Part shown: in pieces, positions 7,519-8,236 of the stretch
Layout of the letters: every line of letters starts with the position of its first letter
How positions within the stretch are numbered: the first letter of the stretch is position 1
NCBI GenBank assembly: GCA_024278655.1
Contig: JAJRSV010000440.1
Coordinates: forward strand, 1 to 8,236
Reading direction: 5' to 3'
Origin: Bacteroidota bacterium
Lineage (GTDB): Bacteria > Bacteroidota > Ignavibacteria > Ignavibacteriales > Ignavibacteriaceae
Length of the DNA stretch: 8,236 nt
Program-made: the position numbers and the translations under genes
Notes under the pieces: model-generated
What the model was told of the DNA's origin: nothing
The model's database searches: none
The model's input: only the letters and a program-made list of their open reading frames with translations

Positions 7519-8022
7519 TCAATTAATCGTTTCAACGCCTATGCCTTTCATAAAACTATTCCAGTCTCAATAATCACTATTCCGCTGAAACAGATTATCT
7601 TTTACTACCATTACAGACACGCCGCTCAGTTCAGAATGCTTATTGGTTGCCGGAATTTTTAACGATGACCAACCTACCGAATTTGTGCCATTCCAAATCC
7701 ATTCCACAACCTACATATCTTCACTCGATGTGATAGTGACTATTTCGAATTGTGAATCCGGAAACCCGGATAATGTCGCTTTGGCATAGCGTCCGATTCC
7801 TTGCCTGTGATGATATTCCCTTCCGGTCGCGACTTCCTCATACAAACAATTTTCCGAAAAAAGAGATATCAGCTTTTCGACTTCGTATTTAGACAATGAT
7901 TCGACAAATGATCTGGCTAATGCTTCATTTTAGCTGATTTTACGGGATCTTTCATTGCATCCGATTAAGAAAGAAATAATAATGACAATGACAATGACCA
8001 GGGAAAAATATTGGATTTTCAT
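7519..8022 (-). pseudogene. SnoaL-like (NTF2-fold) lipoprotein pseudogene with three in-frame stops
   Basis: Read from ATG at 8022 with the stops passed over, the frame gives 167 residues without any frameshift. It begins with a lipoprotein signal: Lys, a hydrophobic run, then the lipobox LIGC (19-22). A SnoaL-like domain of the NTF2 superfamily follows: LFSENCLYEEVATG, GFPDSQFEIV, VVEWIWNGTN, ATNKHSELSGVSVM and finally NSFMKGIG. Members of this fold include small cyclases and isomerases; the intact protein would be a membrane-anchored periplasmic one. Stops interrupt it at codon 31 (TAA, 7932-7930), codon 104 (TAG, 7713-7711) and codon 152 (TGA, 7569-7567, where relatives have Trp in a DYWD motif). 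The longest uninterrupted piece, 72 codons between the first two stops, lacks both the signal and the core C-terminal strands. The ribosome site AAGGAAG is still intact. Confidence 0.85.
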
Positions 8023-8030
8023 AATTTTAT

Positions 8031-8037
8031 CTTCCTT
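8031..8037 (-). promoter_or_regulatory. Shine-Dalgarno of the SnoaL-like pseudogene
   Basis: The minus strand reads AAGGAAG, 8 nt, then ATG (8022-8020). It supports this ATG as the original start and shows that the 5' end of the broken gene has not decayed. The gap between here and the hemolysin III stop (8038-8156) holds only a short AT-rich stretch and a weak hairpin near 8098. Confidence 0.6.
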
Positions 8038-8156
8038 TGTAAAATATCTGTCAATCTTTTTAATTAACACAATAAGAATAAGACGAGTCATGGCGAAGCG
8101 AAAGACTTTCGGATGGGATTATCTGATTATTTATTTTTCACAAGAGTGATACTGAT

Positions 8157-8236
8157 TTACCCGACCGGCAAAACATATAAAAATACCGCCATAAAATGAC
8201 AAAAACTGCCAATCAGAACAAACACGTGGAAGATAG
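8157..8236 (-). CDS. Hemolysin III (PAQR-like) family membrane protein, C-terminal end (partial)
   Basis: The last 25 codons of a minus-strand gene enter from the right edge and end at TAA (8159-8157). The residues read IFHVFVLIGSFCHFMAVFLY followed by VLPVG. This matches the last transmembrane helix of the hemolysin III / YqfA (TrhA) family, where a His of the H-x-x-x-H type pattern (here IFHVFVLIGSFCHF) precedes an alanine-valine-rich helix ending in a Leu-Pro. These are seven-helix inner-membrane proteins related to PAQR receptors and linked to membrane homeostasis. The N-terminal part is outside the window. The SnoaL-like pseudogene follows on the same strand 134 nt later; co-transcription is possible but not shown. 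Confidence 0.75.
   Translation of the reverse strand, partial: IFHVFVLIGSFCHFMAVFLYVLPVG

Noticed and set aside
7450..7662. 70-codon plus-strand frame
   Set aside because: It is antisense to the C-terminal part of the SnoaL-like pseudogene, whose conserved motifs explain this stretch.
7519..8022. Stop-codon reassignment (TGA or TAG read as an amino acid) to explain the SnoaL-like frame
   Set aside because: TAA, TAG and TGA all interrupt it, the ATPase and helicase frames end at TAG, and Trp is encoded by TGG throughout the window. A pseudogene is simpler.
8026..8054. Consensus -35 TTGACA (8054-8049, minus strand) as promoter of the SnoaL-like gene
   Set aside because: A 17-nt spacer puts the -10 (GATAAA) on top of the ribosome site, so transcription would start past the ATG. 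Chance match.
8085..8110. Hairpin CGAAA-GTC-TTTCG downstream of the hemolysin III gene
   Set aside because: The stem is only 5 bp with no T tract on either strand, so it is not supportable as a terminator.
7955..8149. 64-codon plus-strand frame
   Set aside because: It is antisense to the lipoprotein signal of the pseudogene and spans the following gap; its repeated Met-Thr codons are the complement of the hydrophobic Val-Ile run.
1..8236. CRISPR arrays, tRNA, rRNA and insertion sequences
   Set aside because: I saw no regularly spaced repeats, cloverleaf or rRNA signature, transposase-like protein or terminal inverted repeats in either strand.

Overview
The window most likely comes from a Gram-negative chromosome, with the FCB superphylum (Bacteroidota, Ignavibacteria, Calditrichota and relatives) as best guess. 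The signs are a DUF5916-type outer-membrane barrel protein, a lipoprotein with a classic signal, and moderate GC. Good Shine-Dalgarno sites (AGGAG, GGGAG, AAGGAAG) ahead of three genes argue mildly against a core Bacteroidetes genome, where such sites are weak. This placement is inference; there is no rRNA or other marker here.

Layout: positions 1-82 hold the last 26 codons of an unrecognised plus-strand gene, followed by an imperfect palindrome (91-172). From 312 to 8236 every gene is on the minus strand, so it reads right to left. The right edge holds the C-terminus of a hemolysin III (PAQR-like) membrane protein. Next comes a SnoaL-like lipoprotein pseudogene with three different in-frame stops (8022 to 7519), then a two-gene operon (7314 to 2171), and last a C-terminally truncated DUF5916 protein (1802 to 312). 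The 1803-2170 gap holds a plus-strand intrinsic terminator with no plus-strand gene in front of it, and a GC-rich block.

The centre of interest is the operon. Gene 1 encodes a 965-residue protein with a TerB-like helical domain, two tandem copies of a SAP-motif pair, a winged-helix-like segment and a BrxD/DUF2791-type P-loop ATPase. Gene 2 starts 2 nt after gene 1 and encodes a 747-residue Lhr-like superfamily 2 helicase. BrxD-type ATPases and Lhr-like helicases occur side by side in type 2 BREX phage-defence loci, but none of the other BREX genes (pglX, pglZ, pglW/pglY) is in this window. The pair therefore looks like a stand-alone ATPase-helicase module: gene 1 would recognise DNA through its SAP and winged-helix parts and deliver or regulate the helicase. 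Lower GC than the neighbours and damaged genes on both sides suggest that it was acquired at a site of genome turnover. A defence role is inference.
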